NCBI RefSeq assembly: GCF_014192225.1
Contig: NZ_JACHXS010000016.1
Location: 1 to 64,000, forward strand
DNA from: Pseudoduganella umbonata
GTDB taxonomy: Bacteria > Pseudomonadota > Gammaproteobacteria > Burkholderiales > Burkholderiaceae_D
Direction: 5' to 3'
Length of the DNA: 64,000 nucleotides
Every line of letters starts with the position of its first letter. Position 1 is the first letter of the stretch. This document shows, piece by piece, positions 16,454-24,717 of the stretch. The position numbers and the translations under genes were made by a program. The notes under the pieces are model-generated. The model was not told the DNA's origin. It saw only the letters and a list, made by a program, of their open reading frames with translations, and ran no database searches.

Positions 16454-16519
16454 AAAACCGGTGACAGGCTCCTATTAATTTGAAATATTTCAAAAAAACC
16501 GGAGCCTGTCACCGGTTTT
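16454..16519. repeat. Dispersed palindromic repeat, 19-bp inverted arms
   Basis: AAAACCGGTGACAGGCTCC (16454-16472) is the exact reverse complement of 16501-16519. The 28-bp loop carries GAAATATTTC (16482-16491). It fills the gap between the convergent livF and ammonia-lyase genes and would form a long hairpin in either transcript, so it may also terminate transcription. Confidence 0.9.
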
Positions 16520-16529
16520 GGGGCTGCTT

Positions 16530-17498
16530 TCAGCCGGCCAGTTCGGCGAAGCGGGGCAGGTCGACGTTGCCGCCGCTGATGATGATGCCCACCTTCTTGC
16601 CGCGCAGCTGTTCGCCCAGCGCGCGGGCGGCGGCCAGGCCGAGGCAGCCGGTGGGTTCGACGATCATCTTCATCCGGCTGGCGAAAAAGCGCATTTCGTC
16701 CACCAGCTGGGCATCGGTTACCGTGAGGATGTCGTCCACGTCGCGCCGCAGGATCGGGAACGTCAGGTTGCCCAGGTGCTGCGTCTGGGCGCCGTCGGCA
16801 ATGGTTTTCGGGGTATCGATGTGGACAATGGCGCCGCTGCGGAACGACTGCTGGCCGTCGTTGCCCGCCATCGGCTCCACGCCGTACAGCCTGGTTTTCG
16901 GCGACAGTGCCCGCGTCGCCAGTGCCGTGCCGGACAGCAGCCCGCCGCCGCCTAGCGGCACGAACAGATAGTCCAGCTCGCCCACTTCCTCGAACAGTTC
17001 CTTTGCCGCCGTGCCCTGGCCGGCGATCACGTCGGCATGGTCATACGGCGGAATCAGCGTCAGGCCATGCCTGGCGGCCAGTTCGCGGCCGATCTGTTCG
17101 CGGTCTTCGGTATAGCGGTCGTAGGTCACTACCGTGGCGCCATAGCCGCGTGTGGCGGCGACCTTTGCCGCCGGCGCATCGAGCGGCATGACGATCGTGG
17201 CGGGAATACCCAGTAGCCTGGCCGACAGCGCGATCGCCTGAGCATGGTTACCGGAAGAGAAGGCCACGACGCCGGCCTTGCGCTGGTCCGCATCGAGCTT
17301 CGCCAGCGCATTGAATCCACCGCGGAACTTGAAGGCACCCGTGCGCTGGAAATTCTCGGCCTTGAAGTACAGATGCGCACCCAGCTGTTCATCGGCGGTA
17401 CGCGACGTCAGCACCGGCGTGCGGTGCGCATGCCCGGCAAGACGGCCGGCGGCGGCCACTACGTCTTCATAGGCGGGAAGCTTCGGTTCAGTCATCAT
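16530..17498 (-). CDS. PLP-dependent serine/threonine ammonia-lyase family
   Basis: 322 residues from ATG 17498, or 321 from 17495, whose spacing to AGAGGA is better. Fold-type II PLP enzyme. FQRTGAFKFRGG contains the PLP lysine, SSGNHAQA is the substrate loop, PLGGGGLLSG binds the phosphate, and ISGGNVDL lies near the end. It lacks the ACT regulatory domains of biosynthetic IlvA, so it is catabolic threonine/serine dehydratase-like or a threo-3-hydroxyaspartate ammonia-lyase; the sequence alone does not decide. Confidence 0.88.
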   Translation of the reverse strand: MMTEPKLPAYEDVVAAAGRLAGHAHRTPVLTSRTADEQLGAHLYFKAENFQRTGAFKFRGGFNALAKLDADQRKAGVVAFSSGNHAQAIALSARLLGIPATIVMPLDAPAAKVAATRGYGATVVTYDRYTEDREQIGRELAARHGLTLIPPYDHADVIAGQGTAAKELFEEVGELDYLFVPLGGGGLLSGTALATRALSPKTRLYGVEPMAGNDGQQSFRSGAIVHIDTPKTIADGAQTQHLGNLTFPILRRDVDDILTVTDAQLVDEMRFFASRMKMIVEPTGCLGLAAARALGEQLRGKKVGIIISGGNVDLPRFAELAG

Positions 17499-17562
17499 CG
17501 TCCTCTCGTCGAGATAAATATACAGATTATCTGATTCTGGAAAATATGTATAGAACGACGGC

Positions 17563-17589
17563 CAAAAAAAGCCCCGAACGCGTCGGGGC
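17563..17589 (-). terminator. Terminator downstream of phasin gene
   Basis: GCCCCGA and TCGGGGC form the stem. On the minus strand it is followed by TTTTTTT. It lies about 90 bp past the phasin stop and upstream of the ammonia-lyase start, separating the two minus-strand genes. Confidence 0.88.
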
Positions 17590-17680
17590 ATGCGAAGACA
17601 TCCGCTGAGAGGATCCACGGATGCCGAGGAGACCTTGATACAGCGATGCTTTCAGTGCGCCGGCGCTGCCGGCGCGGGTA

Positions 17681-18259
17681 TTACGCGGCAGCGGCAGCCG
17701 AGTTGGCGGCGGTCGGTGCGGATTTGACGGCGGCGGTGAACTGGTTCACGGCGGCGTTCACGTTGGCTTCGTAGGCTTCGGCAGCCTGCTTGGCGGTACG
17801 GGTGAACTGCTCGTAGCCGGCGTTGGCGCTGCCCAGTGCGGATTTGAACAGGGCCACGGCGTTTTCGCTGCCGGCCGGTGCGTTCTTGCTCACTTCGTCG
17901 ACCAGCGAGATGATCTTGCGGTTCGTTTCCAGGATCTGCGCTTCGATGGCTTTCGAGAATTCGGAAGCGGTGCTCTGGGCGATCGATGCCAGGTGGCGGC
18001 TGTAGGCGATGGCTTTCTCGGCACTCGGCTGGGCCTGCGCGGTGCTCAGCGAGAAGAACTCCTGCGGATCCTTGGCGGACAGCAGCTGCTTCGCGGCAGC
18101 GGAGGAATCTTCCAGGGAGGCCTTGGCGGCGGTCAGGTTCAGGTCGACGAGCTTTTCAACGCCTTCGAACGTCTTGTTCGTCAGAGAGGAGAAAATCGCG
18201 AATTGGCTTTCGAAATTCGCCTTGGTCGCATTGGAAAATTGCTCAGGAATCGAAAACAT
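17681..18259 (-). CDS. phaP: Phasin, PHB-granule associated protein
   Basis: 192 residues, mostly amphipathic helix, with no Cys. The N-terminal FSIPEQFSNATKANFESQFAIFSSLTNKTFEGVEKLVDLNL is typical of the PhaP/TIGR01841 phasin family. The C-terminal tail is Ala-rich (SAAAAA). It coats polyhydroxybutyrate granules in the cytoplasm. It is monocistronic with a strong terminator. Two TTGTGCA-type sites upstream (18317 and 18373) suggest control by a PHA-responsive repressor such as PhaR, by inference. Confidence 0.94.
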   Translation of the reverse strand: MFSIPEQFSNATKANFESQFAIFSSLTNKTFEGVEKLVDLNLTAAKASLEDSSAAAKQLLSAKDPQEFFSLSTAQAQPSAEKAIAYSRHLASIAQSTASEFSKAIEAQILETNRKIISLVDEVSKNAPAGSENAVALFKSALGSANAGYEQFTRTAKQAAEAYEANVNAAVNQFTAAVKSAPTAANSAAAAA

Positions 18260-18316
18260 GTAGTTCTCCAGAAATTAAAATCGTTGATGAAAGCTTGCTG
18301 TGGTCTAGAACAGCTA

Positions 18317-18387
18317 TTGTGCAACGCAACATGCTCGATTTTACGGCTGCGCAAGATTAAGTCAAGCGAATTTTGTGCATTGCACAA
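18317..18387. promoter_or_regulatory. Paired TGCA-type operators upstream of phasin
   Basis: 18373-18387 is a perfect 15-bp palindrome (TTGTGCA-T-TGCACAA). 18317-18331 (TTGTGCAACGCAACA) is a degenerate version of it 56 bp closer to the phasin gene. TGC/GCA dyads are known for PhaR in other proteobacteria; assignment here is inference. Confidence 0.5.
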
Positions 18388-18450
18388 GAGAACGAACTGA
18401 TCACTTATATCAATAAGGTCGCGTCAACTCGGCCGTGTTAGACTGGAACG

Positions 18451-19317
18451 ATGTCCCCGCTTTTCTCGCCGGTCCCCCTGTTTTTCGTTTTCCTGTGGAG
18501 CACGGGATTCATCGTGGCCAAGTTCGGCCTGCCCTATGCGCCGCCGCTCACCTTCCTGCTGCTGCGCTATGCCTGTGCCGTGGCCGTGCTGGCCCCGCTG
18601 GTCTGGCTGCTGAAGGCATCCTGGCCGAAAGGCAAGGCCGGGCATATCGCGGTTTCCGGCCTGCTGCTGCATGGCGGTTACCTGGCCGGGGTGTGGTGCG
18701 CCATCAAGCTGGGCATGCCGGCAGGGCTGTCGGCGCTGATCGTCGGCATGCAGCCGATCCTGACGGCATTCGCGGCCCCGCTGATCGGCGAGCGCGTCAC
18801 GCGGCGCCAGTGGCTGGGTCTGCTGTTCGGCCTGGGCGGCGTTGCCTTGGTGGTCTATGCGAAAATCACGCTGACGGGGCTGTCGTGGCAAGCCATCGCG
18901 CTGTGCCTGGGCGCCCTGGTGTCGATCACGGCCGGCACGTTGTACCAGAAACACTGGTGCCCGCAATTCGACCTGCGCACCGGCACGGCGATCCAGTTTT
19001 CGGCATGCTTCGTTGCAACGCTGCCATTCGCCCTGATCTTTGAGGGACTGACGCCGGCCCTGCCGGCCATCGAATGGACCCCGCGGTTCGTCGCTGCCTT
19101 GCTGTGGTCGGTGCTGGGCCTGTCGATCGGCGCGATCTTCCTGCTGTTCGCCCTGATCCGCCGCAGCGATGCGACGCGGGTCACCAGCCTGCTGTACCTG
19201 ACGCCGCCGACGACCGCGCTGATGGCATGGCTGATGTTCGGCGAGGCGTTCAGTCTGCTGGGCGTGGCCGGCATGGCGCTGGCTGTGACCGGTGTGTTCT
19301 TCGTGGTCCGGAAATGA
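18451..19317 (+). CDS. EamA/DMT-family transporter
   Basis: 288 residues in two EamA repeats with about ten hydrophobic helices (PLFFVFLWSTGFIVAKFGLPYAPPL at the start; LYLTPPTTALMAWLMFGEAFSLLGVAGMALAVTGV at the end). An inner-membrane exporter of metabolites or amino acids; the substrate is unknown. It is followed 22 bp later by the nitroreductase gene, probably one transcript. Confidence 0.9.
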   Translation: MSPLFSPVPLFFVFLWSTGFIVAKFGLPYAPPLTFLLLRYACAVAVLAPLVWLLKASWPKGKAGHIAVSGLLLHGGYLAGVWCAIKLGMPAGLSALIVGMQPILTAFAAPLIGERVTRRQWLGLLFGLGGVALVVYAKITLTGLSWQAIALCLGALVSITAGTLYQKHWCPQFDLRTGTAIQFSACFVATLPFALIFEGLTPALPAIEWTPRFVAALLWSVLGLSIGAIFLLFALIRRSDATRVTSLLYLTPPTTALMAWLMFGEAFSLLGVAGMALAVTGVFFVVRK

Positions 19318-19339
19318 CCGGCAAAGTGGAAGGAAAAGC

Positions 19340-20047
19340 ATGATCTCCAGTCCCGCACAGCAGGCGGTCGACGCCGCCATCATTTCGCGCCGCTCGATTC
19401 GCGCCTTTCTTCCGACGCCGGTCGCGCGTGCGGACATCGCAGCGATACTCGAGGTGGCCAGCCGGGCGCCATCCGGCACCAATACACAGCCGTGGAGGGT
19501 GTACGTGCTGACAGGCGACGCGCGCGACGCGCTGTGCGCCCGCATCACCGCCGCGTACAGGGATCCCGAGCAGAACCGCCGCCACCAGGAAGAATATGCG
19601 TACTACCCCCGTGAATGGAAATCGCCGTACATCGATCGCCGCCGCAAGGTCGGCTGGGACCTGTATGCGCTGCTGGGGCTGACGCGCGACAACAAGGAGG
19701 GCATGGCTGCCCAGCACGCCCGTAACTTCAACTTCTTCGACGCGCCCGTGGGCATGATCTTTACGATCGACCGCGTCATGGAGCAGGGCTCGTGGCTCGA
19801 CTATGGCATGTTTTTGCAAGGCATCATGATCGCCGCCAGGGCGCGCGGTCTCGATACTTGCCCGCAGGCAGCCTTCACACAATTCCATTCGATCATTGCA
19901 CAACAGCTGGCATTGCCCGACAATGAAATGGTCGTTTGCGGCATGGCGCTCGGCGTTGCCGATCCGTCCCGGATCGAGAACTCGCTGGTGACCGAGCGGG
20001 AGCCGGTGGACCGGTTTGCGACGTTCGTCGACGGCTTGCCTGACTGA
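19340..20047 (+). CDS. Nitroreductase family flavoprotein
   Basis: 235 residues from ATG 19340, which has GGAAGG 6 bp upstream. FMN-binding features: SRRSIRAF near the N-terminus, ASRAPSGTNTQPWRVYVLTG, and GMALGVADPSRIENSLVTER near the C-terminus. It should reduce nitroaromatics or quinones with NAD(P)H. The natural substrate is unknown. Confidence 0.9.
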   Translation: MISSPAQQAVDAAIISRRSIRAFLPTPVARADIAAILEVASRAPSGTNTQPWRVYVLTGDARDALCARITAAYRDPEQNRRHQEEYAYYPREWKSPYIDRRRKVGWDLYALLGLTRDNKEGMAAQHARNFNFFDAPVGMIFTIDRVMEQGSWLDYGMFLQGIMIAARARGLDTCPQAAFTQFHSIIAQQLALPDNEMVVCGMALGVADPSRIENSLVTEREPVDRFATFVDGLPD

Positions 20048-20545
20048 GCGGCCAGCTTATTGGCGAATCGATCGGCGAACTTGTTGGCGAACTTGTTGGC
20101 AAACTTCTAACTTATCGGCCGACTTATTGGCCAACTTATCGGCCAACTTATCGGCCAACTACTGGCCATTGGTCCACTTATTGGCCCACTTGGTGGCCTG
20201 CTTGTTGGCCTGCTTGTTGGCCTGCTCATTGGCTCACTTATTGGCGTGCTTATTGGCTTACTTATTGCCAATCGGGCGCTTGTCCAATCGGGCAGTTGCC
20301 CATAATTGAGCAGTAGTGCGACTGGGCGCATGTCGTTAGCCGGCAGATAATGTTCCGTGACTGTTCCGTTGCTTGGCGGCGTCAGGATTGTTGATTGCGC
20401 TACCTTAACGCTCAATTTTTGTGCTCGACAATGTGAAATTTTGTTGAGTGCGATCAGTGTTTTGCTACACTGCAACGTATCGTTCATTGACGCGTATATT
20501 GAATCCTTCGATATACCGTTCAGCTGCTGGACCCGGGGATATCTC
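20048..20545. other. Intergenic region carrying a 12-bp array and pbpG leader
   Basis: 498 bp between the nitroreductase and the PBP7-like gene. The first 220 bp are the tandem array described separately. The remainder (20272-20545) is AT-richer than its surroundings, fits a promoter and leader, and has no gene I recognise. Confidence 0.7.
20055..20271. repeat. About eighteen degenerate 12-bp tandem units
   Basis: Consensus ACTTATTGGCCA, with variants ACTTGTTGGCGA, ACTTATCGGCCA, GCTTGTTGGCCT and GCTTATTGGCTT. Phase is kept at 12 bp from 20055 to 20102 and again from 20110 to 20157. Short deletions break it at about 20103-20109 and 20158-20175, after which it resumes to 20271. It starts 8 bp after the nitroreductase stop. 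It has no spacers, so it is not CRISPR. Confidence 0.88.
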
Positions 20546-21742
20546 ATGTACAAAGTAATCGTTGCTGCCTTGATTTCCGCCCTGTGCATCTCGGTGCCCG
20601 TCACGGCGGTGCAGGCGGCTGATGGCGTCAAGAAGACCGTGGTGAAGAAGGCTTCCGCCAAGAAGAAGAAAGCGGTCAAGCGCGCCGGCGTGCGCCGCCA
20701 GGCCGCGGCCGAGCCGCGTGGCAAGATGGTACGCCGCGTGATTACCGTGCGCGGAAAGAAAAAAGTGGTGTACCAGCGCGCGCTGGTCGCCGCCGCCGCC
20801 GTGCCCGCCGTGGCGGCACGTCCGACGATGGGCGACATGGCCGGCCTGAACCTCACGCGCGATCCGCTCGACCTGAAATCGAATGTGGCGCTGGTCGTCG
20901 ACCAGGCCAATGCCGAAGTGCTGTTTGAAAAAAATGCCGGCGTGGCATTGCCGATCGCTTCCATCACCAAGATGATGACGGGGCTCGTGGTCGTCGAAGC
21001 GAACCAGGACATGGATGAAATGCTGACCGTGACCGAAGACGACGTCGACCGCGCCAAGTTTTCCAGCTCGCGCCTGAAGGTGGGCGACCGGCTGACGCGC
21101 CGTAACATGCTGCACATCGCCCTGATGAGCTCGGAAAACCGCGCTGCTTCCGCACTGGGCCGCAACTACCCGGGCGGCTTGCCGGCCTTCGTGGCGGCAA
21201 TGAATGCCAAGGCACAGGGGCTGGGCATGACGGAGACGCGTTATGCCGATTCCACCGGCCTGTCGAAACAGAACGTGGCCAGCGCCCGCGACCTGGCCAA
21301 GCTGGCGATGGCCGCCTACGAACACCCGATCCTGCGCGAATTCTCCACTGACGCCAAGGCGATCGTCGAACGCAATGGCCGTCCGGTGCAGTTCGGCACC
21401 ACCAACGGCCTCGTCGTGCCGACGTCCGGCTGGCAGATCGGCCTGCAAAAGACCGGCTTCATCAACGAGGCGGGGCGCTGCGTGATGATGCAGGCGGTCA
21501 TCGAGGGCCGCTCGGTCATCATGGTGTTGCTGGATGCGAAGGGTACCGCGGCCCGCGTTGCCGACGCGATGCGCATGAAGAAATGGCTGACGGCGTTGAA
21601 ACCGGCACCGTTCGCGGAAGCCGTGGGTTCCGGTAATACCATGAGTGCCGGCAGTGCCATGAGCGCCGGCAGTGCCCTCAGCGCCGGCCGCGCATTCAGC
21701 TCCGGCGCTGCCGCGATGTCTCAGTCCGGCGCAGGCATGTAA
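20546..21742 (+). CDS. pbpG: D-alanyl-D-alanine endopeptidase (PBP7/8-like, S11)
   Basis: 398 residues from ATG 20546. Signal peptide ending at VQAAD (about 25), then a Lys/Arg-rich linker (30-75), then the S11 serine peptidase domain with SITK (139-142), SEN (196-198) and KTG (302-304). It cleaves peptidoglycan cross-links in the periplasm. The C-terminus has an 18-bp/6-residue repeat (MSAGSA, MSAGSA, LSAGRA; 21641-21694) outside the catalytic domain. The last 22 bp overlap the convergent IclR gene. Confidence 0.92.
   Translation: MYKVIVAALISALCISVPVTAVQAADGVKKTVVKKASAKKKKAVKRAGVRRQAAAEPRGKMVRRVITVRGKKKVVYQRALVAAAAVPAVAARPTMGDMAGLNLTRDPLDLKSNVALVVDQANAEVLFEKNAGVALPIASITKMMTGLVVVEANQDMDEMLTVTEDDVDRAKFSSSRLKVGDRLTRRNMLHIALMSSENRAASALGRNYPGGLPAFVAAMNAKAQGLGMTETRYADSTGLSKQNVASARDLAKLAMAAYEHPILREFSTDAKAIVERNGRPVQFGTTNGLVVPTSGWQIGLQKTGFINEAGRCVMMQAVIEGRSVIMVLLDAKGTAARVADAMRMKKWLTALKPAPFAEAVGSGNTMSAGSAMSAGSALSAGRAFSSGAAAMSQSGAGM
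21641..21694. repeat. Three 18-bp repeats in the pbpG 3' end
   Basis: ATGAGTGCCGGCAGTGCC, ATGAGCGCCGGCAGTGCC and CTCAGCGCCGGCCGCGCA follow one another and encode a Ser/Ala/Gly-rich hexapeptide repeat in the tail of the endopeptidase. Confidence 0.88.
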
Positions 21743-22503
21743 CCCAGCGTGGCGGAAATCTGGTTGGCGGTATTGACCAGGTCTTCCAGCCATTCATCCT
21801 GCAGGCGGTCGGCCGGCGCCGAGATCGACAGGCCGGCCACCAGCTTGCCGCTGTCGTCGCGGATGGCCGCGGCCATGCAGCGCACGCCCAGTTCCAGTTC
21901 CTCGTTGTCGCGCGCATAGCCGCGCGAGCGCACCAGCGACAGCTCGCGTTCCAGCTTGGCCAGGTCCGTGATCGAATTCTTGTTATGGCCGGCCAGCCCG
22001 GTGCGGGTGGCATAGGCGCGGATCGCCTTCGGTTCGTCGACCGACAGGAACAGCTTGCCCGTCGAGGTCAGGTGCAGCGGCCCGCGGCCGCCGATCGCGC
22101 GCACCACCTGCATGCCGGACCGCTCGGAGAACGCGCGGTCGATATACACGATCTCGTCGCCCTGGCGTACCGACAGGTTGATCGTTTGCTGGGTTTTCTT
22201 GTGCAGTGCGCGCATGAAGTCCAGCGCTGCCTCGCGTACCGACAGCCGGCTCTTGACGACATTGCCCAGTTCCAGCAGGCGCATGCCGAGCCGATAGGTA
22301 CCCGGTTCGATGCGGTCGACGAAGCGCGTCAGCACCAGGTCGTTCAGGATCCTGTGTGCTGTCGAGGGATGCAGCCCCGAGACCTTCGATAATTCCTTCA
22401 GGCTTACCGGGTCCGGGTACTTGGCCAGCGCGTCGAGCAGGCCCACCATGCGTTCGATGACCTGGATGGTCGTTTTTTGTTCTGGAACGGATTCGATTTT
22501 CAT
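21721..22503 (-). CDS. IclR family transcriptional regulator
   Basis: 260 residues. N-terminal winged helix-turn-helix (VSLKELSKVSGLHPSTAHRILNDL, about 33-56), then an IclR effector-binding domain (from about 85) with the GRGPLHLTSTGK and GYARDNEELELGVRCMAAAIRD segments. Target and effector are unknown; no catabolic operon adjoins it. Its 3' end overlaps that of pbpG by 22 bp in convergent orientation. Confidence 0.93.
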   Translation of the reverse strand: MKIESVPEQKTTIQVIERMVGLLDALAKYPDPVSLKELSKVSGLHPSTAHRILNDLVLTRFVDRIEPGTYRLGMRLLELGNVVKSRLSVREAALDFMRALHKKTQQTINLSVRQGDEIVYIDRAFSERSGMQVVRAIGGRGPLHLTSTGKLFLSVDEPKAIRAYATRTGLAGHNKNSITDLAKLERELSLVRSRGYARDNEELELGVRCMAAAIRDDSGKLVAGLSISAPADRLQDEWLEDLVNTANQISATLGYMPAPD

Positions 22504-22628
22504 GATGTGGTTGGTGCGGTGCAGTATGTATCCGCTTCTTTATACCATGATGTGAAAATAATGGGAATTGCAGGGGCTTGTGGCGTGTTGCGTCGCTATA
22601 ATGACGCACCTTTTTCAAACGCAACCCC

Positions 22629-23015
22629 ATGACCCAGCCTGTCAGTGAATTCAAGAGCCGGAGCGGCCTGAAACGCATCCAGTCGGCCTTCTTTTACTCG
22701 CTCGACGGCTTGCATGCGGCGTGGCGCCATGAACACGCATTCCGGCAGGAGCTGGTCGTGTTCGTCGTCGCCGGCATCGTTGCATTGCTGCTGCCCGTTT
22801 CCGCATTCCAGAAACTGGTACTGGTGGGCGTGATGGTACTGGTGCTGATTGTCGAGCTGATCAATTCCGCCATCGAAGCCGTGGTCGATCGCATCTCGCT
22901 GGAACGCCACCCCCTGTCGAAGAATGCCAAGGACTTCGGCAGCGCCGCCGTATTGCTGGCATGCCTGCTGGCGGCAGCCACCTGGGCCGTCGTGTTGTTC
23001 AACCGGTTCTGGTAG
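22629..23015 (+). CDS. dgkA: Diacylglycerol kinase
   Basis: 128 residues, a small trimeric inner-membrane enzyme with three membrane helices. It phosphorylates diacylglycerol to phosphatidate for recycling. The catalytic ELINSAIEAVVDRIS segment, with its Glu and Asn-Ser residues, is intact. It stands alone between the divergent IclR gene and sbp. Confidence 0.94.
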   Translation: MTQPVSEFKSRSGLKRIQSAFFYSLDGLHAAWRHEHAFRQELVVFVVAGIVALLLPVSAFQKLVLVGVMVLVLIVELINSAIEAVVDRISLERHPLSKNAKDFGSAAVLLACLLAAATWAVVLFNRFW

Positions 23016-23019
23016 ATCC

Positions 23020-23095
23020 TTTATAAGTTTTTGGCATAAGGAAGGGACGAAAACTTCGTTCTCTTTCATAAGCTCAGCAGCTAATCTGCAACCTC
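23020..23095 (+). promoter_or_regulatory. AT-rich sbp upstream region, candidate CysB site
   Basis: Between dgkA and sbp lie TTTATAAGTTTTTGGCATAA (about 23020-23039) and CTTTCATAAGC. The dyad ACGAA-AAC-TTCGT lies between them. ATAAG-containing AT-rich tracts of this kind are bound by CysB in enterobacteria. A cysB-like gene lies at the end of the cluster, so control by it is a reasonable inference. Confidence 0.4.
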
Positions 23096-23114
23096 CAACA
23101 AAAAGGGGAATCAG

Positions 23115-24122
23115 ATGTTGTCCAAAAAACTTTCCACGCTGGCCGCCGCAGTTGTTACGACCCTCGCCGTATCGCTGACCGCACACGCGGCCGAAATCAC
23201 GCTGCTCAATGTCTCGTATGACCCGACGCGTGAGCTGTACCAGGACGTCAACGCCGCCTTCGCCAAGGAATGGAAGGCCAAGACGGGCGACGACGTGAAG
23301 GTCAAGCAATCGCACGGCGGCTCGGGCAAGCAGGGCCGCTCCGTGATCGACGGCCTGCAAGCCGACGTCGTCACGCTGGCGCTGGCCTACGACATCGATG
23401 CGATCGCCGAGAAAGGCATCGTGGCCCCGAACTGGCAGAAGCGCCTTTCCAAGAATTCCACGCCATACAGCTCGACCATCGTGTTCCTGGTTCGCAAGGG
23501 CAACCCGAAAGGCATCAAGGACTGGGGCGACCTGGTCAAACCGGGCGTGGCGGTGATCACGCCGAACCCGAAAACCTCCGGCGGCGCACGCTGGAATCAC
23601 CTGGCCGCATATGGCTATGCACTGCGCCAGCCGGGCGGCACCGCCGCCACCGCGCGCGACTACCTGAAGAAGCTGTACAAGAACGTACCGGTGCTGGACT
23701 CGGGCGCACGCGGCGCCACCACCACCTTCGTCGAGCGCGGCATCGGCGACGTGCTGCTGGCCTGGGAAAACGAAGCGCTGCTGGCGATCAAGGAACTGGG
23801 CCCGGACAAGTTTGAAATCGTCGCACCGTCCGTGTCGATCCTGGCAGAGCCGCCGGTGGCCGTCGTCGACAAGGTCGTCGACAAGCGCGGCACCCGCAAG
23901 GTGGCCGAGGCCTACCTGAACTTCCTGTACACCGACGCGGCGCAGGAACTGATCGCCAAGAACTACTACCGCCCGACGGTGGAAAAGGAAGCCAAGAAGT
24001 ACGCCGCGCAATTCCCGGCCGTGAAACTGTTCACGATCGGCGACGTGGCCGGCGACTGGGCCAAGGCGCAGAAAACGCACTTCGCCGATGGCGGCGTGTT
24101 CGACCAGATCTACCAGAAGTAA
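23115..24122 (+). CDS. sbp: Periplasmic sulfate-binding protein
   Basis: 335 residues with a signal peptide cleaved after AHA (about 25). ITLLNVSYDPTRELYQDVN, KQSHGGSGKQGRSVIDGLQADVVTLAL and NPKTSGGARWN are hallmark sulfate/thiosulfate-binding segments. It delivers sulfate to CysTWA, whose genes lie 1.5 kb downstream. Confidence 0.96.
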   Translation: MLSKKLSTLAAAVVTTLAVSLTAHAAEITLLNVSYDPTRELYQDVNAAFAKEWKAKTGDDVKVKQSHGGSGKQGRSVIDGLQADVVTLALAYDIDAIAEKGIVAPNWQKRLSKNSTPYSSTIVFLVRKGNPKGIKDWGDLVKPGVAVITPNPKTSGGARWNHLAAYGYALRQPGGTAATARDYLKKLYKNVPVLDSGARGATTTFVERGIGDVLLAWENEALLAIKELGPDKFEIVAPSVSILAEPPVAVVDKVVDKRGTRKVAEAYLNFLYTDAAQELIAKNYYRPTVEKEAKKYAAQFPAVKLFTIGDVAGDWAKAQKTHFADGGVFDQIYQK

Positions 24123-24134
24123 GCAGGAGGGCGC

Positions 24135-24692
24135 ATGCCGGGCAGTTTTTCGCGATTTCGCGTTCTGGTGGCACCGGGCCTGCACGACAGCGGTCCGGAA
24201 CACTGGCAAAGCCGCTGGCAGCGCCTGTATCCCGCCTTCGAGCGGGTGCGGCAGGATGACTGGAGCGATCCCATCCTGCCGATCTGGAGCGCGCGGGTGG
24301 ATGAAGTCCGCCGGCGCGATACCCGGCCCACGCTGATCGTCGCGCACAGCTTCGGCTGCCTGGCTTCGGTGCACAGCGTGGCGGCCGATCCGGCCAATGT
24401 TGCCGGCCTGCTGCTGGTGGCGCCGGCCGATCCGGACAAGTTCGGCGTCGCCGCACTGCTGCCGCACGAGGCGCTCCCCATCCCGACCATCATGATCGCC
24501 AGCACGGACGACCCGTGGATGCCGCTCGAACGGGCAAGGCAATGGGCGCAGCGCTGGGGCAGCACCTTCATCGATGCCGGCGCACTCGGCCACATCAACG
24601 CCGAGTCGGCGTTGGGTGACTGGCTTTTCGGCCAGCGGCAGTTGCAATTACTGGTTGATCGAGCGCAGAATATGAAACCACTACAATATTGA
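24135..24692 (+). CDS. RBBP9/YdeN-family serine hydrolase
   Basis: 185 residues, a compact alpha/beta hydrolase. VAPGLHDSGPEHWQ is the N-terminal family motif. The triad is visible as AHSFGCLAS (Ser), ASTDDPW (Asp) and LGHINAESALGDW (His). The substrate is unknown. It follows sbp by 12 bp with ribosome site AGGAGG, so it is probably read from the sulfate promoter. Confidence 0.88.
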   Translation: MPGSFSRFRVLVAPGLHDSGPEHWQSRWQRLYPAFERVRQDDWSDPILPIWSARVDEVRRRDTRPTLIVAHSFGCLASVHSVAADPANVAGLLLVAPADPDKFGVAALLPHEALPIPTIMIASTDDPWMPLERARQWAQRWGSTFIDAGALGHINAESALGDWLFGQRQLQLLVDRAQNMKPLQY

Positions 24693-24717
24693 TCTTTGTC
24701 TATCACTGGAGAGCTCC

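Noticed and set aside
20055..20271. CRISPR array
   Set aside because: The repeats are 12 bp and contiguous with no unique spacers, and there are no cas genes.
22596..24647. 683-codon minus-strand frame across dgkA, sbp and the hydrolase
   Set aside because: Spans three real genes on the other strand and has no ribosome site or recognisable domain.
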